Source of the DNA: Streptomyces sp. NBS 14/10
Lineage (GTDB): Bacteria; Actinomycetota; Actinomycetes; Streptomycetales; Streptomycetaceae
NCBI RefSeq assembly: GCF_002224125.1
Contig: NZ_NCSM01000010.1
Span: forward strand, 62,001 to 126,000
Length of the DNA: 64,000 bases
Reading direction: 5' to 3'
Shown: one piece after another, positions 63,361-64,000 of the stretch
How positions within the stretch are numbered: position 1 is the stretch's first letter
Layout: the number at the start of each line of letters is the position of its first letter
The notes under the pieces: generated by a model
What the model was told of the DNA's origin: nothing
The model's database searches: none
Seen by the model: only the letters and a program-made list of their open reading frames with translations
Made by a program: the position numbers and the translations under genes

Positions 63361-63693
63361 GGTTGCCTCGCCTCGAACATCTTTCTGTCGGTCTTCGCAC
63401 TTCCGAAGCCGGAATGTGCCCGCAATTCCCCGCTCTGTTCCACTGGTTGAGATGAGATTGGTCCGGACGGCCCGCCCCGCACTTCTCCATGGGCAGCATG
63501 CCATGCTTGTTCGCCGGACCGGACACATAGCCGGAACTCCAGGTAACGGCACCTGTGTTCCGTTAGGCTGGATTGCCCCGATGTGGCCCCGCGACACAGC
63601 CACCGCGCAGAACCCGGACCCGACCCTACCGGGCCCGGATGAATTAACAAGCCCCAAGTCCGGCGGCTTCGTTACACCTGGGAACCATCGTAA
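63361..63693. promoter_or_regulatory. 333-bp region between the globin gene and HAD gene
   Basis: The promoter of the globin-reductase gene should lie here on the minus strand; an AT-rich patch at 63640-63650 (GAATTAACAAG) is the best candidate. I see no gene and no clear operator such as an NsrR or Rex site. Confidence 0.35.
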
Positions 63694-64000
63694 TTACCGG
63701 TAGTTACCAGCCAATTCGTATGCCTCTCGCAGATCGCGGCCGGTATAGCCGCACGATGCGATTTCGCTCACATGGTGATCGGCGTTCACCGCGATCGAGA
63801 CCGGCACCACGGCGAACAGCTCCGCGTCCGACATCGAATCGCCGTAAGCGACGCAGTCCTCCCTGCTCAGACCGAACGTCGCACAGAGTTCATCGGCGAT
63901 GCGCACCTTCGCCGCCGGAGTGAGGATGCCCTCCGGCTCCACCGGCTCCCGAAACGGCACGGCCGGCCAGCGCGACCCCCGCGCCGCGTCCGCGCCCCAT
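63694..64000 (-). CDS. HAD-superfamily hydrolase, C-terminal part (5' truncated by window)
   Basis: The minus-strand frame stays open to the window edge (reading WGADAARGSRW), so only the last 100 or so residues are seen. GILTPAAKVRIADELCATFGLSREDCVAYGDSMSDAELFAVV contains motif III lysine and motif IV GDSMSDAELF, as in phosphoserine phosphatase-like HAD-IB enzymes, and VSIAVNADHHV follows. The nucleophile motif would be outside the window. The TAA stop is at 63694. Confidence 0.8.
   Translation of the reverse strand, partial: WGADAARGSRWPAVPFREPVEPEGILTPAAKVRIADELCATFGLSREDCVAYGDSMSDAELFAVVPVSIAVNADHHVSEIASCGYTGRDLREAYELAGNYR

Overview
The window is actinobacterial and almost certainly from a Streptomyces chromosome. 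Base composition is very GC-rich with strong GC3 bias. It carries an SsgA sporulation protein, XRE(DUF5753)/DUF397 pairs, and TTA leucine codons only in a few regulators. The gene order also matches, from memory, the core region of S. coelicolor around SCO3914-SCO3970, close to oriC. Two chromosome-maintenance sites fit that position: a DnaA-box cluster between pheA and serS, and a perfect parS core at the start of cydDC.

Layout, left to right. 1-9271: the 3' part of a MocR-type regulator, an anti-sigma-type ATPase, then a copper/periplasm block (membrane protein, YcnI, Sco, PCuAC, CopC-CopD fusion, Tat-exported DyP peroxidase), ending with prephenate dehydratase pheA. 9272-9860: a gene-free segment with DnaA boxes. 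9861-15304: serS, a HAD phosphatase, a secreted phospholipase A2, an Lrp/AsnC regulator and a divergent MFS exporter. 15713-19374: a four-gene operon with two ABC-2 exporters. 19613-21739: a secreted protein with autotransporter-type repeats.

21812-27559 is the most unusual block. It is an operon with an SseB-like protein, a helical protein, and a 1522-residue Rhs protein whose N-terminus looks like a type VII secretion substrate. The Rhs C-terminal tip closely resembles the colicin E-type HNH DNase. A 67-residue Im9-like immunity protein follows immediately. The tip and immunity gene are clearly lower in GC than the Rhs core, as expected for an exchanged toxin cassette. 27856-30004 is a divergent accessory module: four small overlapping genes on the minus strand and an XRE/DUF397 pair on the plus strand.

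30037-42421: PspAB and HtpX, an F420-type oxidoreductase, a second HAD phosphatase, a glycine-rich secreted protein, the cytochrome bd operon cydA-cydB-cydDC under a Rex operator, and a HisC/Pat aminotransferase. 42943-51430: regulators and accessory genes (LacI, metallophosphatase, MarR pair, Bro-N protein, MerR/HEAT pair). 51472-64000: thiC with a TPP riboswitch, a YibE/F membrane protein, ssgA (without an adjacent ssgR), small membrane proteins, ptpA, a cystathionine gamma-lyase, a LysR regulator with two TTA codons, a NUDIX enzyme, a PNPOx-like flavoprotein, a flavohemoglobin-like protein with a proline-rich N-terminus, and a HAD gene cut by the window edge.

All calls were made by eye from sequence and remembered families; no database search was run.
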